The notes beneath the pieces were generated by a model. That model ran no database searches. It saw only the letters and a list, made by a program, of their open reading frames with translations, and was not told the origin of the DNA. A DNA stretch of 64,000 nt. It comes from Dichetophora obliterata. Lineage: Eukaryota > Arthropoda > Insecta > Diptera > Sciomyzidae. The position numbers were made by a program, and so were the translations under genes. Where the stretch lies: contig OY986436.1 in the NCBI GenBank assembly GCA_963920525.1, positions 180,872,361 through 180,936,360 on the forward strand, read 5' to 3'. This document shows, in pieces, positions 44,042-56,372 of the stretch (its first letter is position 1; every line of letters starts with the position of its first letter).

Positions 44042-46537
44042 CTAGTAAATGTACAGTGAAGAATAATGTTCCAAAATGGCATGTTTGAAATTTGCTATTC
44101 TGACTATAGATTTTATACAATTCGGTAATGCGTTCCATAATCTGATGGCGTTTATAAAAAATAATCTTGTAGAATTCAAAAAATTAAAGCATGGAATGAC
44201 AAGCATTTGGTTTCTTAACGATTGGCAAAATTGTAATTTTTTAAATAAATAGCTAGGCGTTCTGATTTGAATTAGTTTGTGTAAAAAGATGCAATTCCTG
44301 GCATTTAAGTAACTTATAATGTCACAACCAAGTATCAAATTTTTAAATTGAGCTAAGTGTTCATGAGTACGCAGCCATACGCAACATAACGCGTAGCATG
44401 ATTATACGCAACTTGTAATTTATGTTGTGATTGTGAATCTAATTTACTGTAGACAAGTTCAGCATATGTGATCACAGGAAGGATTAGTTGAACAACAAGC
44501 TTGCGTCTTGTATCAACTGGTGTATAATCAGCTGACAACCTAAGGTTCCGCAGGATGAAATATATTTTTCCGACAACATCGTTGATGTGATCTGTGCACG
44601 TGAGAGAACAATTGATTTTAAAGCCAAGACTTCGAGCACAACTGACAAGTTTAAGGTTCTTGTCACCAATTGAAAGATCAGGAATATACCCGTGATGAAT
44701 TTTTTCTTTGGATATGGGCAACACATGTGATTTTAGCGCATTTAACTGAAGATACTTTTGTTTAGCCCACTGGTAAATACTGTTCAGATTTTCATTTAGT
44801 TTATATACCAAATCCTCCATAAGGTTTGTTTTACCAGATAGGTATAGCTGAACGTCATCAGCATAAGCATGTAATGACGCGTATATGCAGGTATTGAAAA
44901 TGTCATTGATAAACAATGAAAATAGAAGTGGACCAAGAACGGATCCCTGGGGCACACCAGTGCAAACGAATTTCTGCTGCGAGAACCTACTACTAACTTT
45001 TACTCTTTGTACCCTGCCAGTTAAGTAGCTATTCAATAGCTTTACAGTAAATTACACTAAATCTATAAAAGTATTTTAGCTTGTGACAAAGAAGTGCATG
45101 ATTAACGGTGTCGAATGCCTTAGAGAAATCAAGCAGACAAAGAAGAGTGACTTTACCATCATCATAAAAGAACCTAATGTCATCCAAGACTTTGAGGGTA
45201 GCCGTCGAGCAGCTGTGACCTACCCGAAACCCAGATTGTAGAGGAGATAAAAGATTATTTAGTGCTAAAAATGACGACATTTGGTCAGCCATAATAGCTT
45301 CACAAACCTTCGATAGGGACGACAGGATACTTATAGGTCTAAAATCACCTGGTTCAGAAGCTGTAGTCTTTTTTGCCACAGGCGTTATTAAAGCAGTTTT
45401 CCAAGAACTTGGAAAGGAAGGTGTAGTAAAGCAATAATTTATTATGTGTGTAAGAGGGCTCAAAACATGAGCTAAAATAATTTTAATAAATTTTATATTA
45501 ATACCATCTTCACCAACGGCATTCGATTTCACTTTCATTACAGACTTTGCTACATCATTTTCCGTAACCATTGAAAACTGAAAGCATTGTTGCGTAGAAG
45601 ACTCAGGAGATTCGAGAGATACATTTTGCGGAGAGTTGGTGTTGAGGAGAAAAAAATCATTAAGAATGTCTGGATCAATAGGGCAGTCACAAGTTTGCCT
45701 ATTACCAATGCTTAGCTTTTTAAGGTTACTCCACAGAACCTTAGGAGGAAGAGATGCTTTAAGTTTGGCACTACAATAATTTATTTTCGACTGCCTGATA
45801 ATCGACACTGAGGCATTTCTAGCACAACTATAGTCTTCCCATTTCTTAGCTAAAGGGTTTCTTTTCCATACACTTCGCAACTTGTTTCGCTTTTTTATAG
45901 CATGCTGGACGTTACTTGTAAACCAAGGGTAGAAAGCATTTTTAATAGTGACAGTTTTTAACGGTACATGTTTAGCAAAAATATCATTAATTTCATTAGT
46001 AAATGTACATAGCTTATCTTCTACGGACAGACAGAACCAAACCTCGTTCCACGGAACTAAAAGTACATCAAGATACAAAGACGGATAATCAATTGACTTA
46101 AAATCATAGTAGGAGAACGTGTTTGACACTAGAGAACGCGACAAATTTATATTAATTGTACAGAAAATAAGGTCATGATCAGATATGAAATAAATCTGGT
46201 CGGACAACAAGACAGATGAGAGATCTGACACAACAAAATAATCAAGAAGACTAGGACTATCATTAGACGAATAACGTGTGGGCATAGTATCATTAACAAC
46301 TGATAGACCAAGGGACGAGAGATTGTCAAACATTAAACAGCCCTCAAAAACTAATTTCATGTAATCTAGCTTTACAGAATTTAAACTTCTTGCATTGAAG
46401 TGCACAACTTTCAGACCATTGTACCTTTTGCACAATACTTCAACAAGTACTTTATTATCAACGCCACCACGATAATAATTATTGTCACCCATAACAAAAA
46501 ATATAAGAAATACAAACACCAAACATACCAAACACAT
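44042..46537 (-). pseudogene. LINE C ORF2, endonuclease-reverse transcriptase, broken
   Basis: Start at 46537 or, more naturally, the internal Met near 46492 (MGDNNYY). The endonuclease opens with VVHFNARSLN and ends with PTRYSSNDSPSLLDYFVVSD and ISDHDLIF (catalytic SDHD). Only about 40 residues separate the first two blocks, where well over 150 are usual, so the endonuclease core is deleted. RT blocks follow: DFRPISILSSLSK, LQSGFRVGHSCST and LLDFSKAFDTVNH. A frameshift near 45030 precedes 45036-44353, with CTGVPQGSVLGPLLF and AYADDVQLYLSG (intact YADD). A second shift near 44345 returns to the first frame, ending in STRLFFINAIRLWNALP and a stop at 44042. Confidence 0.88.
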
Positions 46538-46773
46538 TTATGAAACTCTTAATCACAACACAGTTATCAAATAAACAGTTCACTTCAATGAAATTTAAAA
46601 TTAAACGATAGAATGAAGACCAAATTAAAAAGAAAGAATAGAATGTTGATAGTGAAAATAAATGGTATAAGAGATGAGAAGTTAAGATTAATAATATTTT
46701 ATAGTAAATAATAGATTGATTTGAGAAAGTTAAGAATATAAAGAAAATTAAATGTGGCGAAAGTTGGCAACTC

Positions 46774-47425
46774 TTAAGAGTCACGAAAGCTCTCAGCATC
46801 TCCATCCTCCAGTTCACTTGACACAATGTTATTGAGTTCATTTATATCTGAGACTACAATACCCGCATCATGCTCATACCTCTTTATACGTATATGGTGG
46901 ATTCTCTTCACATAAACAGAATACAGCCTTCTGTTTCGCTTTAGTTTGACGGCACTTTGGAGAAGCTTGCGATCGCGCTTGGTTATGCTTTCATTTAAAA
47001 AACAGCTGCCCGTTGACTCATGCCCGACATCACTCAAACATAGATTTCTGTGATTATTTCTTCGCAAAACAGCAGCAGCTAGAAGTACCGTACCTCTCTC
47101 ATACGGACTGCTAAACTTCATAATAATGGGAGGGACTGATGAATCACTATTGAGTCTTTTTCCTTTGACCCAAAAAATGCTCTTAAGTGTTGCTGGCCTG
47201 CAGCCGATGGTGAAGCACAGTTTATTAAAAATAACTGTCAAGTTCTCCTCATGACTCTCTGGAACTCCAAGAAGCACAGCGTCAGAAGCCACTTCCCGTC
47301 GTTCTAATGCACCGATCTGCTTGTTTGCATCGCTCACTATCTCTTTGAGTTAATTTACTTCAGATGATCCGAACCCATTTTCGATTCTCTCAACACGTTC
47401 AATAACACTAGCAATGGCAGCATTA
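46774..47425 (-). pseudogene. LINE C ORF1, FP-like RNA-binding protein, truncated
   Basis: Minus-strand frame with ERREVASDAVLLGVPES, then PATLKSIFWVKGKR, IIMKFSSPYERGTVLLAA and FLNESITKRDRKLLQSA. This matches the FP-domain or RRM-like ORF1 proteins of CR1/L2-type LINEs (family knowledge), which bind element RNA. Upstream coding continues past a TAA stop near 47352 to about 47425, where the element is truncated. The stop at 46774 lies about 240 bases before ORF2. No Cys-His knuckles are seen in the preserved part. Confidence 0.75.
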
Positions 47426-47845
47426 TAAGGGTTCTCGAAAAATAATGCCTCTACCTCTAACTCTTAACAAATTTTTAACTAATATTTTTAACTAATTATT
47501 AGAACTGAGTTAAAACAAATGTTTCAGATATTTGAAGGTAGACTTCTCTGTTTTCGAGAAAAATGTATGCAATGTAGGTATATTTTGTATCAATGTTAGG
47601 AAAATATATCTCTCTTTTGAAGAAAGTCTTCTTTTTTTGTGAAAAACTTGTGACGTTGATAATTACGCTTATTATGGATTACTTTTCCACTTTGGTTTTA
47701 AAAATTTTTTTATCTTATTATCTTTTGTTTATGAAATTAAAGAGTTGAAAATTTTTGCATTTTTTAGAGAGTCGGAGAAAAAAAATTTCATTTGAACAGA
47801 ACATCAATTGCACAAAAAAAGGGTTTCTACTCTGGTTTTGGTCTA

Positions 47846-48969
47846 CACTCAAAAAAAAAAGTTTATCGGAATATGAGAAAAAAAGGCATCATATTAAGTG
47901 AAAAATGGTATTGACTTTGCTCCAGAGAATGCTTTTCTCTAATTGTGATCCCAAAAATTCCCTAAAAATCGCAAAAAGCTTCCATGAAAGAGAGAAATAT
48001 TTTCTCATTAATAAAAGACACCTTCTCTTTAATAGAAAAATACTTCTTTATAACACGTTTAACCGTTTTCTTTATTGAGTAATTTTTCCCGAAAATAGAG
48101 AAATATTTATTTCATTTTAATAAATGTTTTCTTTAAGTTGCGTTTATAGTTTCTCACAAAAAATAACACTGTCTCTGAAAGAAACATATTTCTGCGTACA
48201 TTTTGCGAACATATTGCGTACATTTTTCTTTAAAACACAGAAGTATATCCGCAATTACGATTAAAAAATTACTTTTGTCAAACATTTGTCTTAACTCAGT
48301 TCTACGCAAAGTAGAAGTATTAATATCAAATTGTGATTCGGTTTTAAAAATATTAGTTAAAAATGTGTTAAGAGGTAGAATTATTGTTGTGGCATTGTTT
48401 TTTGGGACTCTTTACAAATATTCCAGAAATTTATTCTGAAAAACAATTCTGTAAATGCATCCAAAGAAACAGTAGTCATAAACATCACTTTGTGTAGCTA
48501 TGTTAAGTAAAAAAAACCTTTTGAAGGAACAATCATCAAAATATGCGAAATATGCAACACTTGCTTTTCAACATTAATCAATTGCTCTCACGCTTTCTAT
48601 TTTTTTCGTACCTCATTCAATATAAGAAAAATATATCGATTTTTGAGAAGAAGCCTTTTTAATTTTTGAGAATGGATTTGTTGTTCTTGAAGAAAATATT
48701 TTGCATAGTGAATTATATATCAACAATAGAGAACATTTTTCATTTTCTATAAATTTTTCTCTATAAATGAGATTTTTTCAATGGGAGAAAAATACTTATC
48801 ATTATAAGAGACATGAAATATTTTCATTTCCCACAAGGAAGGAAATATTTCTTCGAATAATTGAAAATTTATTATAATTGAAGTAAATTTTATTTGAAAT
48901 AAAGAAAATATCTATTATCGAAAATAGAGAAATTTTTTATCACAAAAAGATAGGTTTTTTTTCTGAGTG
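47846..48969. mobile_element. CACTCAG-family MITE, full copy
   Basis: Ends CACTCAAAAAAAAAAG at 47846 and, reversed, CACTCAGAAAAAAAACC at 48969. TA flanks both ends (47844-47845 and 48970-48971). About 1.12 kb, with short internal motifs such as GAGAAATATTT repeated in both orientations, and no coding. TA flanks and size suggest a non-autonomous Tc1/mariner-type element. Confidence 0.75.
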
Positions 48970-49551
48970 TAGTAGTATATCAGAGAACAGGTTGAAATAA
49001 GCTCTGTTGAGTTTTACACCATATAAGTCTGCTGGGCCTGATGGTATAGTTCTGGCCGCTCTACAGCAGACGGCGTCCATTAACCTTCCGTGGCTTCTTG
49101 TGATTGTCAAAGGTTACCTTATAATGACATACATATCATCCAAATGGAGGGAGGTAAAGTCCCTAAGGCAGATAGGATATCGCAAACGAGTCTGAAGGTC
49201 CTTAGACCCATTTGTCTATCATTCTTTCTGCTGAAAACACTCGAATGATTGATTGACGCTCATATTCGTTGTAACATAGACTCAAATTTGCGTTCAGCTT
49301 CACAACATGCTTACAGGAAAGGTAGTAAAATGGCCCTGAACTCCCTAGTAGACTTTATAGAAATTTCTTTTTTTCACAAGGAATACAAAATGGTAGCTTT
49401 TCTAGATATCGAAGGTGCCCTGAACAATGTTCTTCCGGGGCAATTATTGGCGCACTCATGAAGAATCGGGTGGATAAGCAACCTGCTGACCAGCAGAGTC
49501 ATCAGTGCATATCTAGGTGACTTAAAGGCCAGGAGATATGTGAGTAGAGGC

Positions 49552-50952
49552 TAGGGCTGCCAGGTTTTTTTTTTAAAAATCGTTATTTTCCAAAAAATAA
49601 ATCGGGACATAAGAAAAAAAAATCGGGAAAAAGATGTTTGCATGTCGCTCTTTTTTTCAATAACGTCACAATTCAAAAAATGCAATATATTAGTTAAGTG
49701 TATAGAAATACTTGTCATAGATCAAGTTTAATTGTGTGAACGATAACGATATCTTATTTACTTTTCGCTATAGAGGAAAATGTATCACTCAATAGTTCAG
49801 TACCCCAGCAATATTTTTGATGCAAATGTGGCATGCATTCTTACGGACACTGCTTCCAGAAGACATTCTATATATCAAATTGTGCTTCTTTTTAGCCTTG
49901 TAAAGAAGTTCTTTCAAGTGGCATTTTTATAAAATCCTTATGGAAGACATTCAAATGGCATTTCAATTCAATTAAAGTAATAAAGTAATAATTAAAGTAA
50001 TTAAGTTATATATATTTATAATATATGTTTTAGATATTTTCCGTGGGATTTTTTAAGCCCCCAATGAAACCTAACTACTTACAACACCAAAATGCTTTGA
50101 AAATCGGGAAAAAGGATATTTTACGTGTAATTTTTTTAAACCCCCAAACAACCCAAACACTTTTCATTTCCAACACCAAAATACCTAGTCTAGAATGTCA
50201 AGAAAAGGGATATTTTCCCAGGGATTTTTAACCCCCAAACCACAAGAACCATTCCAGTCCATTTAATGCCTTCTTAAAGTTCTCTTGAAAAACATCTACT
50301 AGAATCCTTTGATTGAAGGGCTGAAAGAAATCTTCCATTGAAAAAGTCCTAGAAGCACTTCTAGAGAAGACTAAGGAAAGCATATCTTCCAATGACATGC
50401 ATATGTTAAAAGAATGCCTTCTGTGTATGCAAGTGGAAGGGATGGAATTCAAGGATGGACTTTTCCTTCCTCTTAAGCTTCTTTTGGAAGCACTTTTTTT
50501 GCTAGGACGCTGAGAATAAAAAAAACTTAAAATACCTTTACTGAAAATCGATTTCTTTGAGTAAACTTCTTTGAATAAAAAGAGCGATATGTAGCTTTAA
50601 AAAATATATTTTATTACCCAAGGAAATAAGACCACACCAAACAGTGCGTTTTTCAAGTTTTATTGGCAGATCTTGAACTGCCTCTGGCGGTTCTTAAGAC
50701 TAAATTCAGCAATTCTGTTCAGCATTTTTCCAAGTCAAATGGACACGTACAAACTGTAAGTGAAGACGAATATACAAATTTAGTGATGTAGAAATGAAAA
50801 CATATAAAATATTTTTAAAAAGTAATAAAAATAATTAAAAATTAAATTGTACATCAGGACATTTGGCGTTCCGCTTAAGGTCTTCGCAGGACGCACATTT
50901 TTAGGCTGAAAATTGGGACAACCCGCGTGGAAATCGTGGCCTGGCAGCCCTA
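49552..50952. mobile_element. hAT-type element, TAGGGCTGCCAGG family, copy 2
   Basis: Ends TAGGGCTGCCAGG and its exact reverse complement. GTAGAGGC is duplicated perfectly at 49544-49551 and 50953-50960. Its terminal 80-100 bases match copy 1 (23087-23731) in opposite orientation. The longer interior (about 49840-50520) contains repeated segments such as AAGAATGCCTTCTGTGTATG that recur inverted at 53590-53690. No transposase. Confidence 0.92.
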
Positions 50953-51678
50953 GTAGAGGCACTCCTCAGTGGAGGTGGTCTTTCATCTTTATTATGGAAC
51001 TTGGTTCTCAAAGAACTACTAAGGAAAATAAAAAAGGTGATTGCCTTTGCGGATTACGTAGCTATTGCTGCACAGGGAATGTTTCCAAACACTCTCTCGG
51101 AGCTACTTGGATCAGCGCTCTCCGATCTTAATATTTGGGCCAAAGGCTTTGGGCTAGGGATAAGTCCCCAAAAAATTGAACTGGTCTTTTTTACGAGGAA
51201 ATACAAAGTTCCGCTAATAATTCCTCCCCGCCTTGATGGCACTCAGATGCACTTTGTAGAAGAGGCAAAATACTTGGGAGTAATTTTACTAGGAAAGCCA
51301 ATGTTGCTTTATATGCCTGTAAGAAAGCTCTAGGTAAAACATAGTGACTTACCCCGAATATTGCACGTTGGATTTATGTAGCTATAAAGAGGCCAATCTT
51401 GCTATACGGGATTTGTGTGTGATTGACAGCACTAAATTTACAATCTAATTGCTAATTCTTAGGGAATGTACAAAAAACTGCGGACGTATGTACTAGCGGA
51501 GCACTTAGATCCACTTCATTTGAGGCGCTAAATGCAGTTCTTTACTTAATACCCCTTGATATTATGGGAAAAAGAATGGCACCGGTAGCAGCCTACTGAA
51601 TTAGAGCAACCTCGCAGTGGGCTAACACTTGTATAGGCCACTCCTCTATTATCGATCTTGCTGGAGCAGATCCTAGCA

Positions 51679-52447
51679 GGGAACTGTACAAGCCTACTTG
51701 AAGTCTACTTCAAGTACTTGCTTAAAATACAATTTCAAGCTTGCTAGAGCTTGATAATTTTCAATCAAGTACATATAACTTGAACTTAAATATAAATAAT
51801 CCCACGACAGCTTGCAACTTGCAAGTATGCTAGCTTACAAGCGAACGGTACAAGCGACCCCCTTACACTTTTAAATGATGTTTAAAACTCTTAAAATACA
51901 TTTTACTAGATGGTAATACTGTAATAAAAATTTAGGTGGCAACCCTAACCTCCATGTTTAATTTAAAAACTGTGACATTATATTCGAAATCAAATCCCTT
52001 GTCAGAATTTCAAAATTACAAGAATTCGAAAAAATACAAAAAAAATCTAGTTGGCAACTCTATCCGCCATCTTGAATTTTAAATTTTGACATATATTCCG
52101 AAAACAGCTTCCCCCTAAAACTGCCAGCCACGGAGTCCACAGAACCCTTAAAAGTCCTGAACAGCATAAGCTTTCTGTACACAAGCTCATTGAACTTTTT
52201 AGATACTTGCTTTAAATTACTGTTAATCAATAAATAGGATACTTGCGAGCTCATAAGCTTTTACCGATCGTTTTAACTTTCTGCCCGACAAAGTAATTCT
52301 CAACAATCCAAATCCACGAGAAAGCTTGGATATGACTTGTATCTGTTTGGTATTTTTGCAAGCTGGCTAAAGCTTGTTTTTTCAAGTTTGGATACATACT
52401 TGAATTCAAGTACTTGAACTTCAAGTAGGGTTGTGTAGTTCTCTGGT
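51679..52447. mobile_element. hAT-type MITE with CCTACTTGAAG ends
   Basis: TCCTAGCA is duplicated exactly at 51671-51678 and 52448-52455. The ends contain GAACTGTACAAGCCTACTTG on the left and the matching reverse (GAACTACACAACCCTACTTG) on the right, followed inward by repeats of CAAGTACTTG-like and AGCTTGCAAG-like motifs. 769 bases, no coding. Confidence 0.85.
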
Positions 52448-53744
52448 TCCTAGCACCATCGACATCGATTACACTTTTGCTAATCCTATATTCGAGAATG
52501 GCTTTCACACAGTAATCCCAACCAGAGTAGAATGGGATGGGTCACTGCCACTAAACTTTTACTGACGGCTCAAAACTTGACAGCAAAGTCGGGGGAGGCG
52601 TCTTTTCTACGGATTTGAACATCAGAACCTCATTTAGATTGCCAAATCATTGCAGCATCTTCTAAGTTGAATTAATGGCAATTTATAGAGCTGTGGAACG
52701 GCTGAGGTATAGTGAGATATTAACTAGAGATATCTACATTTTACGGACAGCCAAGCAGCGGTATAATCCCTTGGAGGTGTGTTCCTAACATCACCAACAG
52801 CTCTCAAATGTCGCTCGTCCCCTAATGAGATGGCTGATTAGTTCGACATTCATCTGGTCTGGGTACCAGGGCATATGGACGTTCCTGGAAATTGTAGAGC
52901 GAATGAGCTCACTAGAGAAGCTACAACGGTAACGCTGCTGCCTGACATGGAAACATTAGGTATGCCACTTGCGTCGTGCAAGCTGGCTCTAAGGCAACAT
53001 GCCACAGAAATAAATAATTTCAGGTGGAAGCATAATACTACCTCTAAAACAGCTAGACAGATATGGCCTAGTTTTACTAAAAAACGAACGACGAAGCTCA
53101 CTGAAATGGCGAGGAAAGATCTCTCCATTCTGAAGCGTCTATAATATTCATTATAAACAGTGTAGCCGCGACGATTCTAAAAAAAGAATCCATGAAAAGA
53201 TCAAAAAAGTATCCAAAAGTGTCCACTTTTGAAAAAAAAGTATCCACGTATCAAAATCCAAAAACCAATAATATATTAATTTTTTTAACACAAAAATACA
53301 ACTTTAATATTTTTAAACAATGAACCCCAATTTTTTTAAGCTTCCATAACAATTTTATTTATTTAATTTTAAGACTAACAAATATTTTTATTAAAGAAAA
53401 AAAAAAATGAGAAATACAACACGCATAAAAATATTAAAAAGAAACATAAATTTCATTACTTCTGTCTTTTACATGAGTTGCTATTTCCCTTTAATTACAT
53501 TTATTTAATTTATAAGTATAATATTTAGACAAAAGCTATATACAAAACAATATATACCCAGCAAAAAAAGTAATTCCAAATTAAGCTAAAGTGGAAGGGA
53601 AAGCATTGAATTCCATCCCTTCCACTTTCATACCCAGAAGGCATTCTTTTAACATATGCATGTCATTGGAAGGAATGCTTTTCATAATCTTATCTAGAAG
53701 TTAATTAGTTTAATGATCTATTAAATTATTACATGAATTTAATC

Positions 53745-54905
53745 GCCAGCTTTAGATCAAGTGAGTTTTTAAGAAAGCAACAACAACAACTACAACAACA
53801 ACAACTCTGTATAAAGTCAATCACTTAGCTGACTAGACAGTCTGTTTCGGAAATCGCTTCATTTTTCTCTTCAGTACACCCAAAAAATATTTAGGATAAA
53901 ATTACGAATAAAATCTTTGTAGAAATACAAACAGAGGCTATTCGTAGAATGTACAAATGTTTTGTACATAGTACAAACGTTTGTAGTGTTGGCCGCATGA
54001 AAAAAAATTTTTGTATTCGTAACTTTGTACATTCTACAAACGCTAGTTTGTAAAAATCTATAATGTATAAATTTGTGAACTGAACGAACATTGTTTGATA
54101 ATATACAAAGCGGTGGCAGCAGCGTACGTATATTTGTTCGTATCTTTGTAGATGAAACGAATGCGTTTGTAAAATATACAAATATTTCTTTGTACAATGT
54201 ACAAACGGTCATTTGTATTATTTACAAAGTCGTTCGTATTCTGAAAAGAACAAACAGCTTTGTAGAATATAATAATTGTTTTGTTCATAGTACGAAGCTT
54301 TTTTTTGGGTGTAGTCTTTGAGTAATTAAGCTGTGATCAACTCGCTGTTTAAAAATAGATCATTAAACTGATTAACTAACTATGGAGCAGCACGGCCAAA
54401 TAAGTTTAATTAATGTCAGATTATTTAAATAATCTAATAATTGATCGATTACGGTCAAAGTCATGTGTAGTTGAACATTTGGTTGTGAAAATAGCCACCT
54501 TTCAGTTAAAACATTAGCTTCTGGCCAAGCAAAAAGACTCGTTTCATTTCAATGGTGCATTTCGACAAACTATCGAACACCAATGAATATTGAAATAAAT
54601 AAAGAAGCAACTAGAACAGATGGCAACCTTGGTAGAGTTGATGGCGGTGATCTATAAATAGCCTACTGCTTTGAAATGTCATATGATTAGCAGCCATACA
54701 ATTCAAAAGATGAATTCCAAAATCTGCGAAGTCATATACTAATTTAAACAGTGACCACAATTGACACAGTTGATCACAGCTTAATTACTCAAAGACTACT
54801 GAGGAGGAAAATATAGTGATTCCGAAACAGACTGTCTAGTCAGCTAAGTGATTGATTCTATACAGAGTTTTTGTTGTTGTTGTTGCCTTCTTAAAAACTT
54901 GATCT
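53745..54905. mobile_element. Inverted-repeat element with (TTG)n ends
   Basis: The end at 53750-53870, continuing at 54314-54345, is the reverse complement of 54765-54905 (CACAGCTTAATTACTCAAAG, AAACAGACTGTCTAGTCAGC, then (TTG)n and TTCTTAAAAACTTGATCT). Related single copies lie at 8640-8945 and 3300-3366. It is itself interrupted by the MITE at 53877. Confidence 0.75.
53877..54311. mobile_element. TA-flanked MITE with CACCCAAAAAA ends
   Basis: Inverted ends CACCCAAAAAA, with TA on both sides (53875-53876 and 54312-54313). The uninterrupted sister arm at about 54790-54806 shows a single TA at the same place, which directly supports a TA duplication. The interior is rich in short TTTGTACAAA-like motifs in both orientations. 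Confidence 0.9.
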
Positions 54906-54960
54906 AGAGCTTATCTAGAAGTGCTAACAGAACTTTTTCAACACAGTACGACAGTGGTTG

Positions 54961-55704
54961 GTACACATGAGAAATGTTAACAGAATATGAAAATAGGCTT
55001 AAACTAAAAAAATACGTGTCTCGGCGTTTTGCTGTAGCACGTCAGAATTTTGAGAAAATCGATTTTTAAGCTTCGAAGGACCGTGGAGGTTCATTTGTAA
55101 TGTAATAATATTATAAAAATTTTAATAAGAACAGAATGGGTGAACGGATTTTAATGCTTGAGCCAGTTTTGGAAAGGGAATTAAATCTGGATTTTTTTTT
55201 TTAAAAAACAATTTTTTCTAATCTAGATGGCGCCTTAATTTTAATGTAAAGTTAAAAAATAATTGTACGAATAAAAAATTTACGAAATTCATTAAAAATG
55301 CAATGTTGTTCATTTAAAATCCAATAACTAATGGTTCAAATTTCATATTAATTTTTGTATTTTTACATTACATTTACATTACATTACATTTTTGGATATT
55401 TTTTAATTTTACATGAAAATTCAAGCGCCATTTATCGGAGAAAAAAAATTGTTTTTTTAATAAAAAAAATTCAAATTCAATTCCTTTTTCAAAACTAGTT
55501 CAAACATTAAAATCGGTTCACCCATTCTGTTTTTATAGAAATTTTTATAATAGTATTTATTACATTGCAAGTGAACCTCTACGTTCCTTCGAAGCTTAAA
55601 AATCGATTTTCTCAAAATTCTGACGTGCTACAGCAAAACGCTGAGACACGTATTTCTTTATTTTAAGCCTACTTTCATATTCTGTTAACATTTCTCATGT
55701 GTAC
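54961..55704. repeat. Large hairpin-forming inverted repeat
   Basis: GTACACATGAGAAATGTTAA at 54961 is mirrored at 55704. The arms run more than 250 bases inward with good similarity (for example TTTTGCTGTAGCACGTCAGA on the left and its complement near 55625), leaving a short AT-rich centre. No coding. It lies within the CAGTGTTGCCG element. Confidence 0.85.
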
Positions 55705-56232
55705 TCAAAAAAATTTGATTTTGTCGTTCTGTGTAATATATAATTGTTTACTTTAATTGAATTTAAATGCCATTTGAATGTCTTCCAGAAGTAGGTTATA
55801 AGAATGCCTCTCGAAAGAACTTCTTTATAAGGCTAAGAAGAAGCACCGCTGACCTTCTGAAAGCAGTGCCATCAAATTCTTCATCAATTTGTATCAAAAA
55901 TTTTGCTAGGTAATTGCAAAAAAAAAGGGAAAAAATAAATTACTTGTTCAGTTTTGAGTAAAATATATTATATGGGTTGCTACTGTCTTTTAATTATGTT
56001 AAGCTAACATAATTTTTATGTTGAAAAAAAAAAGATTTAATTTAAAACATTTATTTCAAGGACTTGAAATATTGTTTACGTAAAGAATACAAAAAACAAT
56101 ATTCCAAATAAGGTTTTTTTCATGCATCTCCTTTTTGCTAGGTGGCGTAAAAACAAGTAGTCGTTTTTAGACAGTGTCAAGAAATTTTGGTCACAATTTA
56201 TTGGAAACAAAAAAAAATTAAAGTACATATTA

Positions 56233-56372
56233 CTGCATCTTTATGTAAAACGAAACGAAGCCAGAACGTAGTGAGAGAAACGGGCAACAATATTGTTTGA
56301 TATGGAAAAATGTATTGCTTACTTTGTCTCGCACCACGCTCAGCCTTCGTTTCGTTTTACACAAAGATGCAG
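56233..56372. mobile_element. 140-base Harbinger-like MITE
   Basis: Ends CTGCATCTTTATGTAAAACG and the matching reverse, with arms of about 28 bases. TTA is duplicated at 56230-56232 and 56373-56375. Its length is identical to that of the MITE at 28045, and both begin CTGCAT. Confidence 0.85.

Larger units (their letters stand above)
43820..47430 (-). mobile_element. LINE C, FP-domain/CR1-L2-like, decayed
   Basis: Minus-strand non-LTR element with the end of ORF1 (47425-46774), ORF2 (46537-44042) and an AT-rich 3' region to about 43820. It is truncated in ORF1 and has an internal deletion in the endonuclease. The edges are placed by loss of similarity to the MITE it split. No clean target duplication was found. 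Confidence 0.7.
43378..47660 (-). mobile_element. CACTCAG-family MITE, split by LINE C
   Basis: 43378-about 43820 is the reverse complement of 48475-48969, and 47430-about 47660 is the reverse complement of about 48160-48400. Both belong to the family whose intact copy is 47846-48969. The two blocks are separated here by LINE C, which inserted into this older copy. The far end of this copy is not resolved. Confidence 0.65.
48985..53142 (+). pseudogene. LINE B reverse transcriptase and RNase H, broken
   Basis: RT starts at SFTPYKSAGPDGIVLAALQQ (49005). It continues with LRPICLSFF-like and QHAYRKGSKMALNSL, and AFLDIEGALNNVLPG (catalytic Asp, about 49400). The hAT insert at 49552 falls in the conserved SRGTPQGG region. 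After it comes SSLLWNLVLKELL-like sequence and VIAFADYVAIAAQG (about 51034-51075), in which the second Asp of FADD is Tyr, so the active site is lost. RNase H lies at about 52555-52940: FYTDGSKLDSKVGGGVFS, ELMAIYRAVE, a frameshifted TDSQAAV, and VWVPGHMDVPGNCRANELT. The stop is at 53142. RNase H downstream of RT places it near the I/LOA-type LINEs. Multiple frameshifts are present. Confidence 0.85.

Noticed and set aside
54058..54321. Opposed small ORFs within the CACCCAAAAAA MITE
   Set aside because: Both strands open because of repeated TTTGTA/TACAAA motifs in a non-coding element.
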